A DNA stretch of 28,877 nucleotides from CAIZGX01 sp044371535 (GTDB lineage: Bacteria > Bacteroidota > Bacteroidia > Flavobacteriales_D > Sanyastnellaceae): NCBI GenBank assembly GCA_044371535.1, contig JBILTL010000015.1:1-28877 (forward strand), in the 5' to 3' direction. Under the pieces are notes generated by a model, which saw only the letters and a list, made by a program, of their open reading frames with translations, ran no database searches and had not been told where the DNA came from. The position numbers and the translations under genes are program-made. How positions within the stretch are numbered: the first letter of the stretch is position 1; each line of letters opens with the position of its first letter. Positions 7,591-16,300 of this stretch are shown piece by piece.

Positions 7591-10500
7591 CTAGCGAATT
7601 AAAATTATTGTTCCAACTTTTCTAAAAGGAGGTTCTCCAGCTCTTAACTGAAGGGTAATTTCATACACGTAAGCATCGGGCTGAGCGTAATAATCTCCAC
7701 CGTGAACGTTACCCGTCCAAACTTCATAAGGATCGTTCGTTTCGAAAATAACATCACCCCAACGATCATAAACTCTGAAAGAGTATCTGTAGTCGCTCCT
7801 TAAGCCTGCTATTATCGGTGCAAAAACATCATTGGTTCCATCTGCATCGGGTGTAAAAGAATTAGGAACAAAAATTATCGATTCACTGCTTACAACAACA
7901 GTATAACATTCTGAGTCCATGCACCCACCTTGTCCCTCTACCTGCAAACATGCCTGAAACTCACCGTCTATTCCCGAAGGAACATTGTAGGTAACGTTTT
8001 CACCTGAAGCCCCTTGACCATTGATATCCCAGTCGAAAATCAATCCGCCAATGGACGTGTTTTCAAAGGAAACTGTTCCACCTAACATTGGCTCAAGTGG
8101 CGTCCATGTGAACGACGCTGAAGGATTCGGGTAAGCGCAAACGAGGTCGGTCATTGTCATACTTTGACTGCAACCAACAGCATCCGTAACCATAATTCCT
8201 ATATCAGAACAGCTGCTTCCGGTAAATATTTCGCTGAACGAATTGCCATTTCCGGCAGGTGCTCCGTCGACATACCATACACAATTGCTTCCTAGTGGAT
8301 TCGAGGTGTTTGTAAAGGTCACCGATAAAGGCGAACATCCCTCAGTTGCACTAGCCGTAAAGCTTGGTTGCGGAAGAGCATTTACCGTTACTTGAATATT
8401 GTCACTGCTCAAACAACCATTATTGTCAATGTTGTAATTGAAAGTAAACGGTCCTGCACCTAAAGTGCTTGGCGAAATCTGTCCGCCTGCTGTAATCGCG
8501 CCTGTTCCACTCCAAACACCTCCAGCGCTTGCGGCAGTCAAATTGTAAGGTGAATCGTCTTCACAAAACGGTCCGGCTGCTCCAATTGTAGCGTCTAGAT
8601 TTGCAATAACCTGCACAACTTGATTGAAGGTATTAGAACATGCGCCTGGGGTAGTATAAGTAATTGAATAGTTACCGGCAGGTGTATTCGCTGCTCCGAA
8701 AGCGCCTGTTGCGGCATTGTTAATTCCTGTTCCGCTCCATGTTCCTCCAGTACTCGCGGCTACAAGAGTTTGTGGTAAGTCGTTTTGACAAAATGGTCCA
8801 GCAGGAGTAATGGTTCCATCAGGAACATCTAACACAACAATGTCTTGAGTATCCGAATCTGGACATGCACCACCTATTGAATAGGTAATCGTATAAGTAT
8901 TAGGAGCCACCGTATTCGGAGAAAAAGTTCCTGATGCGTTTACACCCTGTCCGCTCCATGTTCCGCCCGCATCAACAGCAGACATGTTAAATGCAGGTGC
9001 ATCATTACATACATCTGCAACGGCAGATATTGTAGCGTCAACATTAGCATTCACCACTACTGTTGTAGTGTTTACTTCAGAACAGTTGCCTTGGGTTGTA
9101 TACGTGATCGTGTAAGTGTTTGCTGCAAGCGTAGAAGATCCAAATGATCCAGTTGACGCGTTGTTTATTCCAGTCCCGCTCCATGTTCCACCGGTACTCG
9201 CGGCAGCTAACGTAATTGGTAAATCAACCTGACAAAATGGTCCAACCGGAGTGATTGTTCCATCAAACACCGCGTAAACTGTGATAACCTGTGTGTCACT
9301 ACTTGGACAAGCACCTGGGATAGAATATGTAATTGTTGGCGTTCCGTTCCCAACAATACTTGGGTCAAATGTTCCAGCAATCGCATCGGTGATACCAGTG
9401 CCACTCCATGTTCCTCCCGGGTCAACGGCAGTTAAATTGAAAGCCGCAACATCGGCACACAGCGGAGTTACATTGGTAATGGTCGCGTCAACGTTCGCGT
9501 TCACAACAATTGTTTCATTGAATACACTCGGACAACTTCCTGCGGTGGTGTAGGTAACCGTATATGAATTTCCAGCAAGTGATGTCGAACCAAAACTTCC
9601 TGTTGAAGCGTTATTAATTCCGGTTCCTGTCCAAGTACCTCCAGTGCTTGCTGAAACAAGCGTTATAGGCAAATCTGCTTGACATAATGGTCCTACTGGG
9701 GTAATGGTTCCGTCGAAAACTTCATAAACCTCTATGGTTTCAGTATCAGAATCCGGACAAGCACCTGAAATCGTATAAGTAATAGTATAAAAATTTGGAA
9801 CTACAGAGGCCGGATCAAAAGCTCCTGTAGCCGCATTTGTTATTCCACTTCCACTCCAAACACCTCCTAAATCTGCTGCAACAAAAGTGATAGGAGCTGC
9901 ATCCGCACAAATATTCGGTTGTGGAGTAATTGTAGCATCTACGTTCGCGTTTACTACGATAGTCTCTGTAAAATCTTGAGCACAGTTGCCACCAGTGTTG
10001 TACGTAATGGTGTATGAATTTGCGGCCAAAGTTGCCGACCCGAAGCTACCTGTAGAAGTACTATTTATTCCTGTGCCACTCCAGGTTCCTCCGGCAGATG
10101 CTGCAACCAATGTCACTGGTAAATCAGATTGACAAAAAGGACCAGCAGGAGTTATGGTTCCATCTGGAACATCGTAAATGATAATGTTCTGAGTATCTGT
10201 GCTTGGACAAGGTCCGCCAATTGAATACGTAATGGTGTTGGGACCAACGTTCGCCAATGCTGGATTAAAAGCTCCCGTTACTCCGCTGGTAATTCCAGTT
10301 CCTGACCAAGTTCCTCCAGTTTGAGCTGCTGTTAAAACCACAGGGGCTTCATCGGCACAATAAGGACCCGCCGCAGAAATAGTGGCGTTTGTATTCGCAT
10401 TAACGACAATATTTTCCGTAAATATCTGAGGACAGTTTCCACCCGTATTATATGTTACCGTGTAGGTATTGGCTGCAAGTGTTGCTGATCCAAAGCTACC

Positions 10501-13500
10501 GGTTGACGTGTTATTAATTCCTGTTCCACTCCAGGTTCCGCCTGCACTTGCAGCCGTTAGGGTGAATGGTAAAGCAGATTGACAAAATGGGCCAGCAGGC
10601 GTAATTGTACCATCGGGAAGAGAGTTTACAACAATTACTTGCGTATCTGTGCTTGGACAAGGACCGCCGATAGAATAGGTTATTGTATTGTTACCTGTAT
10701 TTGCATTCGCTGGGTTGAATGCACCTGTGGTGGCATTCGTTATACCCGGGCCAATCCAAGTTCCTCCCGTTTGTGCTGCGGTAAGCACAAGAGCTGCATC
10801 ATCTGCGCAATAAGGTCCAGCAGCATTGATAGTGGCGTTAGTACTTGCGTTTACGACTATATTTTGGTTAAACGTTCGAGGGCAGTTTCCTGCAGTAGTA
10901 TAAGTTATGGCATAAGTGTTTGCCGCTAATGTTGGAGAACCAAAACTACCTGTTGCCGGATTATTGATTCCTGTCCCACTCCAGGTTCCACCAGGAGTTG
11001 CCGCAGTAAGTGTAACTGGCAATGCAGATTGACAATATGGTCCAGAAGGAGTTATCGTTCCACTTGGAACTGCGTAAATCACGATAACTTGTGTATCTGT
11101 GCTAGGGCAAGGACCACCGATGGAATAGGTTATTGTATTGTTTCCAACATTCGCAAGTGCTGGATTGAATGCACCTGTAGCGGCGTTCGTAATTCCGGGG
11201 CCCGTCCATGTTCCGCCTGTTTGGGCCGCGGTTAATACCACTGGTGCAACGTCGGCACAATATGGTCCTGCAGCAGTAATTGTTGCGTTTGTACTCGTGT
11301 TCACAACAATGTTTTGATTGAACGTTCGCGGGCAGTTTCCTGAGGTAGTATAGGTTATCGCATATGTATTTGCAGCTAACGTAGTTGAACCAAAACTACC
11401 TGTCGCTGGATTGTTAATTCCTGTTCCACTCCAAGTTCCTCCGGGAGTTGCAGCTGTTAATGTAACGGGTAGAACGGATTGACAATAAGGACCAGAAGGT
11501 GTAATTGCGCCATTTGGAACTGCATAAATTACGATTACCTGAGTGTCTGTGCTTGGACAAGATCCGCCAATTGAGTAGGTAATTGTATTGTTTCCAACGT
11601 TGGCAAGCGCAGGATTAAATGCACCTGTATTAGCATTTGTAATTCCAGGTCCACTCCATGTTCCCCCTGTCTGTGCTGCGGTTAGAACTACCGGAGCCAC
11701 GTCGGCACAATATGGGCCTGCGGCAGTGATTGTGGCGTTACTTTGAGGCAAAATAGTGATTACCACATTGTCTGTTGAACTACAAATGCCTGAAGTTACC
11801 GTTAAAGTATACGTTTGAGTGCTATTGGCCGTGTATGTTGGTGTTAGCGTAGTTGTGTTTGTGAGATTCGTTGTTGGTGTCCAAGCAAAAGTCTCGTTAC
11901 CCGTGTTCGAATTGGTAAATGAACCGCTCAGATTCACTGTTTGTCCTTGACAAATGCTTTGGTTTAAGCCGGCGTTAGCCAATGGAACACTGATAATTTG
12001 AACTTGTGACACGTCAGTTGCGGGACACTGGTTTGGAAGATTCAATGTGTATGTTATGGTGTGTGTTCCGGCACCAGCAGTCAATGGATTAAATAAACCG
12101 CTAGAAGTATTGATAATTCCCGGTCCACTCCAAACTCCGCCAGGAGTTGCTGCAGCAAACGTTTGAAAACCGACGTTCGAACAAAGAGGTCCTATATCAG
12201 TGATCGTTGCCGAAGGTGCATTATTTACAGTTAAATTGAAAGTTACTGGAGTCCCTACGCAAGCGCCTTGAGATGGGGTAGCTGTAATGGTTGAAATGGT
12301 CTGGTTAGTAACCTGGCTAGCAGTAAAGGTTGGAATAGTTCCAGTTCCGGAAGCTCCCATTCCAGTTGCTGTATTGTTGTTAGTCCAAGATACCGTTGCT
12401 GTTGGACTGCTTGTCGTCCAAGTTATAGCCGGAACCGTTGCTCCTTCGCAAAATACATTCGACGCAGGAGTTGTGATTGTTGGGGCTGGATTAACTATGA
12501 TATTGAAATTAGTTGCTGCCCCATTGCAAGTGCCTAAATGCGGCACAACGGAAATAGTCGCCGTTACTGCCGTAGCACCACTGTTTGTGGCAACAAAGGA
12601 TGGCAAGCCGCCATTTCCAGAAGCCGCCAAACCAATACTTGTCTGATTGTTTGTCCATGTGAATGTGGTGGCGGCAGGTGTTCCCGTGAAAGTTTGCGCT
12701 AGCACTGTTGCTCCTGAACACAATGTTATTGGAGAAACAGGAGTAATTGTTGGGGCAGGGTTGACCACTACGGGTATTATTTGCTGAGCCTGACAACCGT
12801 TTTGAAGGACAGTTACAGTATAGTTACCGCCGTTCGCAGCCGTGGCACTCGGAATGGTTGGACATGGATTCAAGGAAGCGTATGCCGGGCCAGTCCAAGC
12901 AACCAAAGCACCTACTGGGGCACCTGAACAAAGGGTGATTGGACTTCCAATACATACAGGGCTGGTAACAGTTGGGTTCATTGTAGGAGTAGGGTTTACA
13001 ACTACAGTTGTAGATCCTGTGCAAGTTGCAGCTCCGGTAGCTGTTACCGTATATACACCGGCCATTGATGCATTGCAATTCGGAATAGTAACGTTTTGTC
13101 CTGTTGCTGTAAATCCGTTAGGTCCTGTCCAAGTATATCCGGTCGCGCCCGTTGCAGCTGTGGCATTCAGGGTAATTGTCGTCCCTGAGCAATAGGGGCC
13201 TAAATTAGATGCGGTGACAGCACATACAGGAACACAAGTCAAAGTGCCTCCACCAGCACTTTCTGTAATGTTAACATTTCCCGTACATCCGCCAAAATTG
13301 GTAAACAACATGATGAAAATTTGTCCTGCTGTTGCGGGTGGTAATGTGAAGGTATTTCCTGAAGCCGCGGAGAAATTACAACTCACCGGAGCCGCCGTTA
13401 GACCAGCACAAGCTGCAGACAAAGAATTAAAAGGACCCCAAACCGCGTAATCCTGATCACAAGGCGCGGTCTGATTAATTGTAATCGCACCTGTAGAACC

Positions 13501-13713
13501 TACAGTAAGTGTAAACCAAGAAGGGTTTGGTTGGCTACCAAGACAACCGTAGTTGTTACCTGCAGGCACGGTTCCTCCAATTACAGCTGGAAAAGTAGTT
13601 GGAGTACCAGAGCAAATCGGAGTAGCGCCCAAGCAATTAGAACCTTGTCCGAATGTCTTCGCCGAAAAAACAACAAAAAATAAGGCTACAAAAAAAAGAA
13701 TATAATTTTTCAC
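7591..13713 (-). CDS. Giant secreted repeat protein with seven A-B domain pairs and T9SS type B C-terminal domain
   Basis: 2040 aa from a GTG start that opens a signal peptide (MKNYILFFVALFFVVFSAKT, cleaved near FGQ). Residues ~25-160 are a beta domain (NCLGATPIC, PSWFTLTVGSTG, DYAVWGPF, PVSCN) matching the start of the protein at 1514-3496. Ig/PKD-like modules fill ~165-657, including TWTGPNGFTATGQNVTIP, nearly the same as in the paralogue at 3493-7485. The A-B array spans ~658-1705 as seven pairs. A terminal A-like unit, two PKD-like modules (EGCSPLSVTFTNTSNPLGS; SASFTWTPLEP) and the type B sorting domain (FVPNSFTPDADGTNDVF, VYDRWGDVIF, terminal ILIR) follow. It is very low in Lys and Arg before the sorting domain and rich in Thr, Gly, Asn and Ala, typical of an extended surface stalk. 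Probably a surface adhesin or sheath component; no enzyme motif is visible. Confidence 0.88.
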   Translation of the reverse strand: MKNYILFFVALFFVVFSAKTFGQGSNCLGATPICSGTPTTFPAVIGGTVPAGNNYGCLGSQPNPSWFTLTVGSTGAITINQTAPCDQDYAVWGPFNSLSAACAGLTAAPVSCNFSAASGNTFTLPPATAGQIFIMLFTNFGGCTGNVNITESAGGGTLTCVPVCAVTASNLGPYCSGTTITLNATAATGATGYTWTGPNGFTATGQNVTIPNCNASMAGVYTVTATGAATCTGSTTVVVNPTPTMNPTVTSPVCIGSPITLCSGAPVGALVAWTGPAYASLNPCPTIPSATAANGGNYTVTVLQNGCQAQQIIPVVVNPAPTITPVSPITLCSGATVLAQTFTGTPAATTFTWTNNQTSIGLAASGNGGLPSFVATNSGATAVTATISVVPHLGTCNGAATNFNIIVNPAPTITTPASNVFCEGATVPAITWTTSSPTATVSWTNNNTATGMGASGTGTIPTFTASQVTNQTISTITATPSQGACVGTPVTFNLTVNNAPSATITDIGPLCSNVGFQTFAAATPGGVWSGPGIINTSSGLFNPLTAGAGTHTITYTLNLPNQCPATDVSQVQIISVPLANAGLNQSICQGQTVNLSGSFTNSNTGNETFAWTPTTNLTNTTTLTPTYTANSTQTYTLTVTSGICSSTDNVVITILPQSNATITAAGPYCADVAPVVLTAAQTGGTWSGPGITNANTGAFNPALANVGNNTITYSIGGSCPSTDTQVIVIYAVPNGAITPSGPYCQSVLPVTLTAATPGGTWSGTGINNPATGSFGSTTLAANTYAITYTTSGNCPRTFNQNIVVNTSTNATITAAGPYCADVAPVVLTAAQTGGTWTGPGITNAATGAFNPALANVGNNTITYSIGGPCPSTDTQVIVIYAVPSGTITPSGPYCQSALPVTLTAATPGGTWSGTGINNPATGSFGSPTLAANTYAITYTTAGNCPRTFNQNIVVNASTNATINAAGPYCADDAALVLTAAQTGGTWIGPGITNATTGAFNPANANTGNNTITYSIGGPCPSTDTQVIVVNSLPDGTITPAGPFCQSALPFTLTAASAGGTWSGTGINNTSTGSFGSATLAANTYTVTYNTGGNCPQIFTENIVVNANTNATISAAGPYCADEAPVVLTAAQTGGTWSGTGITSGVTGAFNPALANVGPNTITYSIGGPCPSTDTQNIIIYDVPDGTITPAGPFCQSDLPVTLVAASAGGTWSGTGINSTSTGSFGSATLAANSYTITYNTGGNCAQDFTETIVVNANVDATITPQPNICADAAPITFVAADLGGVWSGSGITNAATGAFDPASVVPNFYTITYTISGACPDSDTETIEVYEVFDGTITPVGPLCQADLPITLVSASTGGTWTGTGINNASTGSFGSTSLAGNSYTVTYTTAGSCPSVFNETIVVNANVDATITNVTPLCADVAAFNLTAVDPGGTWSGTGITDAIAGTFDPSIVGNGTPTITYSIPGACPSSDTQVITVYAVFDGTITPVGPFCQVDLPITLAAASTGGTWSGTGINNASTGSFGSSTLAANTYTITYTTQGNCSEVNTTTVVVNANVDATISAVADVCNDAPAFNMSAVDAGGTWSGQGVNASGTFSPNTVAPNTYTITYSIGGACPDSDTQDIVVLDVPDGTITPAGPFCQNDLPQTLVAASTGGTWSGTGINNAATGAFGAANTPAGNYSITYTTPGACSNTFNQVVQVIANLDATIGAAGPFCEDDSPYNLTAASAGGVWSGTGAITAGGQISPSTLGAGPFTFNYNIDNNGCLSSDNIQVTVNALPQPSFTASATEGCSPLSVTFTNTSNPLGSNCVWYVDGAPAGNGNSFSEIFTGSSCSDIGIMVTDAVGCSQSMTMTDLVCAYPNPSASFTWTPLEPMLGGTVSFENTSIGGLIFDWDINGQGASGENVTYNVPSGIDGEFQACLQVEGQGGCMDSECYTVVVSSESIIFVPNSFTPDADGTNDVFAPIIAGLRSDYRYSFRVYDRWGDVIFETNDPYEVWTGNVHGGDYYAQPDAYVYEITLQLRAGEPPFRKVGTIILIR
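8599..11742 (-). repeat. Tandem coding repeat, seven A-B pairs with 450-bp period
   Basis: A landmark at the start of each B unit (plus-strand GACA.TA.GG.CC or close variants) occurs at 8787, 9231, 9681, 10131, 10581, 11031 and 11481: spacings of 444 and then 450 five times. Each 150-aa period is an A unit of 76 aa (Cys at ~12 and ~62) plus a B unit of 74 aa (Cys at ~11 and ~61), both with GGTWSG. Pairs 1 and 2 (N-terminal side) are the most alike; pairs 5-7 are more diverged. Confidence 0.92.
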
Positions 13714-13793
13714 AATAACCAGCTTTTAATTAAGGTGTAAGTCTAAGACGAAACTAAACCCAATAGGGTTGCTCACAATCTTTTACTCAAGCG

Positions 13794-13824
13794 CAAATAT
13801 AATTTATAAACAGCTAATCAACAA
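13794..13824 (-). promoter_or_regulatory. Promoter of the 2040-aa gene
   Basis: On the minus strand an exact -7 box TATATTTG (13794-13801) has a TTG (13819-13821) 17 bases upstream as a -33 candidate, within a doubled TTGTTG that overlaps the 3' end of the upstream gene. The predicted leader is about 75 bases and contains a small AACCC-AATA-GGGTT hairpin (13757-13770). Confidence 0.6.
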
Positions 13825-14791
13825 TTGTTTCGACGTGTAAAACTTGACCGTTTTCATTGTAGCTCGTGACCGTCATTGTGCTGTTCATGATTTCAACAAC
13901 CATAAAACCCAACGTCGATTTAGCAAAATGAGTAAACTCAAAGGGGGCTTGCACCGCACGTTTACTTCCCCCACCACCGGAAACAAAATAAGTTACAGAA
14001 CCCGCCGGTTTGTGAACTTGAAGATCGTGTTCGTGCCCACAGAAATAAGCATCTACATGAGTTTCATTAAATAAACCTTCGAACTTTCGCATGTATTGCG
14101 GCTGATTTTTTCTAACACCACAGGTGTACAAAGGATGATGGCCCACCACCAATTTCCATTTGGCACTTGAATTCCTTAATCCACTCTCTATCCAATCGTT
14201 CTGATAAACCGTATCCAAAGAATTCAATTGAGGGTAAGCACTTCCAGCTGAAAGTAAATCTTTTTGATACGGATTCGAATCCATGAAAAACATATCAAGC
14301 GTTTCTCCATTGCCAAAAGAAAATTGCTCTGTATAATATTTCGCAGGCAATCTCCAACGAGGACTTAATTGCGTGTAAGCAATCTCAGCAGAAGGCGCTC
14401 CGCGATAATCATGATTTCCTAGAACAACATACCATGGACATTGCAGGTGTGCGCCTGTGTAAACATATTCGTATGACATGTTCCACAATACGTCTTGAAC
14501 AGAATCTACACCAGCGTCATAGAAGTTGTCCCCTGTGCTAACAATAAAATCATAAGAACATTCAGCTCCGATTTTATCCATGGCGGCGGCAACTTTAAGT
14601 TGATCCGCTTGTCCCCAAACGCCCCAATCACCTATTACAGCAAAACGAATTGCAGAATCGCCTTTACAGTCAGGAGCATACAAACACACAGGACCTTTCT
14701 CTCTGCAACTTGTAAGCGAGCTAAACAAGACCATTGAAAAGCATAACGCGATAAAAAATTGTCCGCTACGCTTCAATAAAATTTTACTCAT
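13814..14791 (-). CDS. Metallophosphoesterase lipoprotein, tartrate-resistant/purple acid phosphatase type
   Basis: 325 aa from the ATG at 14791, preferred over an in-frame ATG at 14836 because a -7 box (14815-14822) lies between them and because it places a lipoprotein signal at the start (lipobox SLTSC, Cys29). Metal-binding motifs occur in family order: GDWG (D55), GDNFYDAGV (D88, Y91), GNHDYR (N126), GHHPLY (H218/H219) and GHEHDLQ (H253/H255). The Tyr in GDNFYD is the residue that gives purple acid phosphatases their colour. The family hydrolyses phosphate monoesters at acidic pH using a dinuclear metal centre. Expected location is the periplasm or outer membrane, anchored by lipid. Phosphate scavenging is a reasonable role but is inferred. 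Confidence 0.87.
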   Translation of the reverse strand: MSKILLKRSGQFFIALCFSMVLFSSLTSCREKGPVCLYAPDCKGDSAIRFAVIGDWGVWGQADQLKVAAAMDKIGAECSYDFIVSTGDNFYDAGVDSVQDVLWNMSYEYVYTGAHLQCPWYVVLGNHDYRGAPSAEIAYTQLSPRWRLPAKYYTEQFSFGNGETLDMFFMDSNPYQKDLLSAGSAYPQLNSLDTVYQNDWIESGLRNSSAKWKLVVGHHPLYTCGVRKNQPQYMRKFEGLFNETHVDAYFCGHEHDLQVHKPAGSVTYFVSGGGGSKRAVQAPFEFTHFAKSTLGFMVVEIMNSTMTVTSYNENGQVLHVETIVD

Positions 14792-14814
14792 ACAAGTTCT
14801 CGTTTCGTTTTTTT

Positions 14815-14822
14815 CAAATTTA
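14815..14822 (-). promoter_or_regulatory. -7 box of the metallophosphatase gene
   Basis: TAAATTTG on the minus strand, an exact TAnnTTTG, lies 23 bases before the ATG at 14791. It is divergent from the rpoN promoter 14 bases away. Confidence 0.55.
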
Positions 14823-14836
14823 AGACGCATTCCCAC

Positions 14837-14844
14837 TATTTTTG
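14837..14844 (+). promoter_or_regulatory. -7 box of rpoN, 7 bases before the start codon
   Basis: TATTTTTG is an exact TAnnTTTG. The ATG of rpoN follows after only 7 bases, so the transcript would be leaderless or nearly so. Confidence 0.5.
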
Positions 14845-14851
14845 ATGAGTT

Positions 14852-16300
14852 ATGTTAAAACAAGGTCTTCAATTAAAATTACAACAACGACTTTCTCCTC
14901 AACAAATTCAGTTGATGAAGATGCTTCAAATTCCAACCATGGAGTTGGAACAACGCATCAAAGAGGAAATGGAAAGCAATCCTGCTCTAGAGGAAGGAGA
15001 AGAAGAAAAGGAAGAAAGCGAACGCGACGAAGACAACAATGAAGAAGAAAACGACAATCAAGAAGTTGATTTCGATTTTTCAGAATTTCTTTCCGACGAT
15101 GATATTCCAGATTATAAATTAAACGTAAACAACAATTCCGCAGATCAAGAAGATCGAGATATTCCAATTGGAGCAGGTAAAACGTTTCACGATTTACTCT
15201 ATGCACAAATCGGACTTCGAGACCTAGATGAAGAGCAAGTGCAACTTGCAGAATACATCATCGGAAATTTAGACGATAACGGTTACCTAAGAAGAGAACT
15301 TCAGGCCGTTGCTAACGACCTTTCATTTTCCATGAACATGGTCACGTCTGTTCCCGAATTGGAAGAAATTCTAAAGGAAATTCAAGAGCTAGACCCTGCG
15401 GGTGTCGGGGCAAGAGATCTTCGCGAGTGTTTATTCATTCAACTGAAACGTCAAGAAAAAAACTCTCCGACTGTTGAGTTGGCGAAGATGATCATTCAAA
15501 AATATTTCGACGAATTCACCAAAAAACACTACGAGAAAATTTCGAAAAAACTCGGAATTTCCGATGAAGAGTTGAAGCCTTCAATTGAACTTATTCTGCA
15601 TCTCAACCCAAAACCTGGGAACAGCATGCAGGAGTCGAATAGAACGGTTCAACACGTTACTCCTGACTTTATGCTTGTCGTAGAAAACGACGAATTGCGT
15701 CTTCAACTTAATTCAAGAAATGCTCCTGAATTGAAGATTAGTCGCGAGTACAAGGGCATGCTCGATCACTACGCTAAGCTCAAAACAAAAGACACAAAAG
15801 CGAAAGAAGCGCTTCAATTCGTAAAACAAAAAATTGAAAGCGCGAAGTGGTTCATAGATGCCATTCAACAAAGAAATCAAACACTCATGATTTGCATGGA
15901 AGCCATTCTTACCATGCAGCGCGAATTCTTCCTTTCAGGTGATGAAACGAAATTGAAACCCATGATCCTGAAAGACATTGCAGATCGCGTGAGCATGGAC
16001 ATTTCAACCATTAGCCGCATGGCGAATAGTAAATACATTCAAACGCCTTATGGAACTTACTTGTTGAAATACTTCTTCGCTGAAAGCCTTTCAACAGATG
16101 AGGGAGAAGAGGTGAGCTCTCGTGAAGTAAAGCAAATTCTAAAAGATGCGATTGGTGCGGAAGAAAAAAAGAAACCACTTACCGACGAGAAATTAGGAAA
16201 ATTGCTCAACTCGAAGGGTTACAACATTGCGCGAAGAACTGTTGCCAAATACCGTGAACAACTTGGTATTCCCGTAGCCCGATTAAGAAAAGAAATTTAA
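14852..16300 (+). CDS. rpoN: RNA polymerase sigma-54 factor
   Basis: 482 aa, full length. Region I is the Gln/Leu-rich MLKQGLQLKLQQRLSPQQIQ start with MLQIPTMELEQRI and ESNPALEE, which contacts enhancer-binding activators. Region II is acidic (roughly residues 47-75, mostly E, D and N). A core-binding domain follows, then an HTH (DISTISRMANSKYIQTPYGT). The diagnostic RpoN box ARRTVAKYRE is intact at ~460-469 near the C-terminus. Sigma-54 directs core polymerase to -24/-12 promoters and needs an ATP-driven activator to open them. The ATG at 14852 gives the exact family N-terminus. The next gene starts at 16300 within the stop codon (TAATG), so the two are probably translated from one mRNA. Confidence 0.96.
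   Translation: MLKQGLQLKLQQRLSPQQIQLMKMLQIPTMELEQRIKEEMESNPALEEGEEEKEESERDEDNNEEENDNQEVDFDFSEFLSDDDIPDYKLNVNNNSADQEDRDIPIGAGKTFHDLLYAQIGLRDLDEEQVQLAEYIIGNLDDNGYLRRELQAVANDLSFSMNMVTSVPELEEILKEIQELDPAGVGARDLRECLFIQLKRQEKNSPTVELAKMIIQKYFDEFTKKHYEKISKKLGISDEELKPSIELILHLNPKPGNSMQESNRTVQHVTPDFMLVVENDELRLQLNSRNAPELKISREYKGMLDHYAKLKTKDTKAKEALQFVKQKIESAKWFIDAIQQRNQTLMICMEAILTMQREFFLSGDETKLKPMILKDIADRVSMDISTISRMANSKYIQTPYGTYLLKYFFAESLSTDEGEEVSSREVKQILKDAIGAEEKKKPLTDEKLGKLLNSKGYNIARRTVAKYREQLGIPVARLRKEI

Noticed and set aside
8599..11742. Regular 450-bp periodicity that might suggest a CRISPR-like or satellite array
   Set aside because: The period is a multiple of three, the long minus-strand frame is unbroken, and the units translate to conserved domains, so it is a coding repeat.
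9281..13450. Plus-strand open frames within the giant minus-strand genes (for example 9281-9553, 10579-10929, 12287-12646, 12842-13195)
   Set aside because: They recur at the same phase of each repeat, have no start signals of their own, and are shadows of the Thr/Gly/Val-rich coding strand.
14792..14836. Upstream ATG for the metallophosphatase
   Set aside because: The -7 box lies between it and the ATG at 14791, and the extension adds charged residues before the lipoprotein signal.
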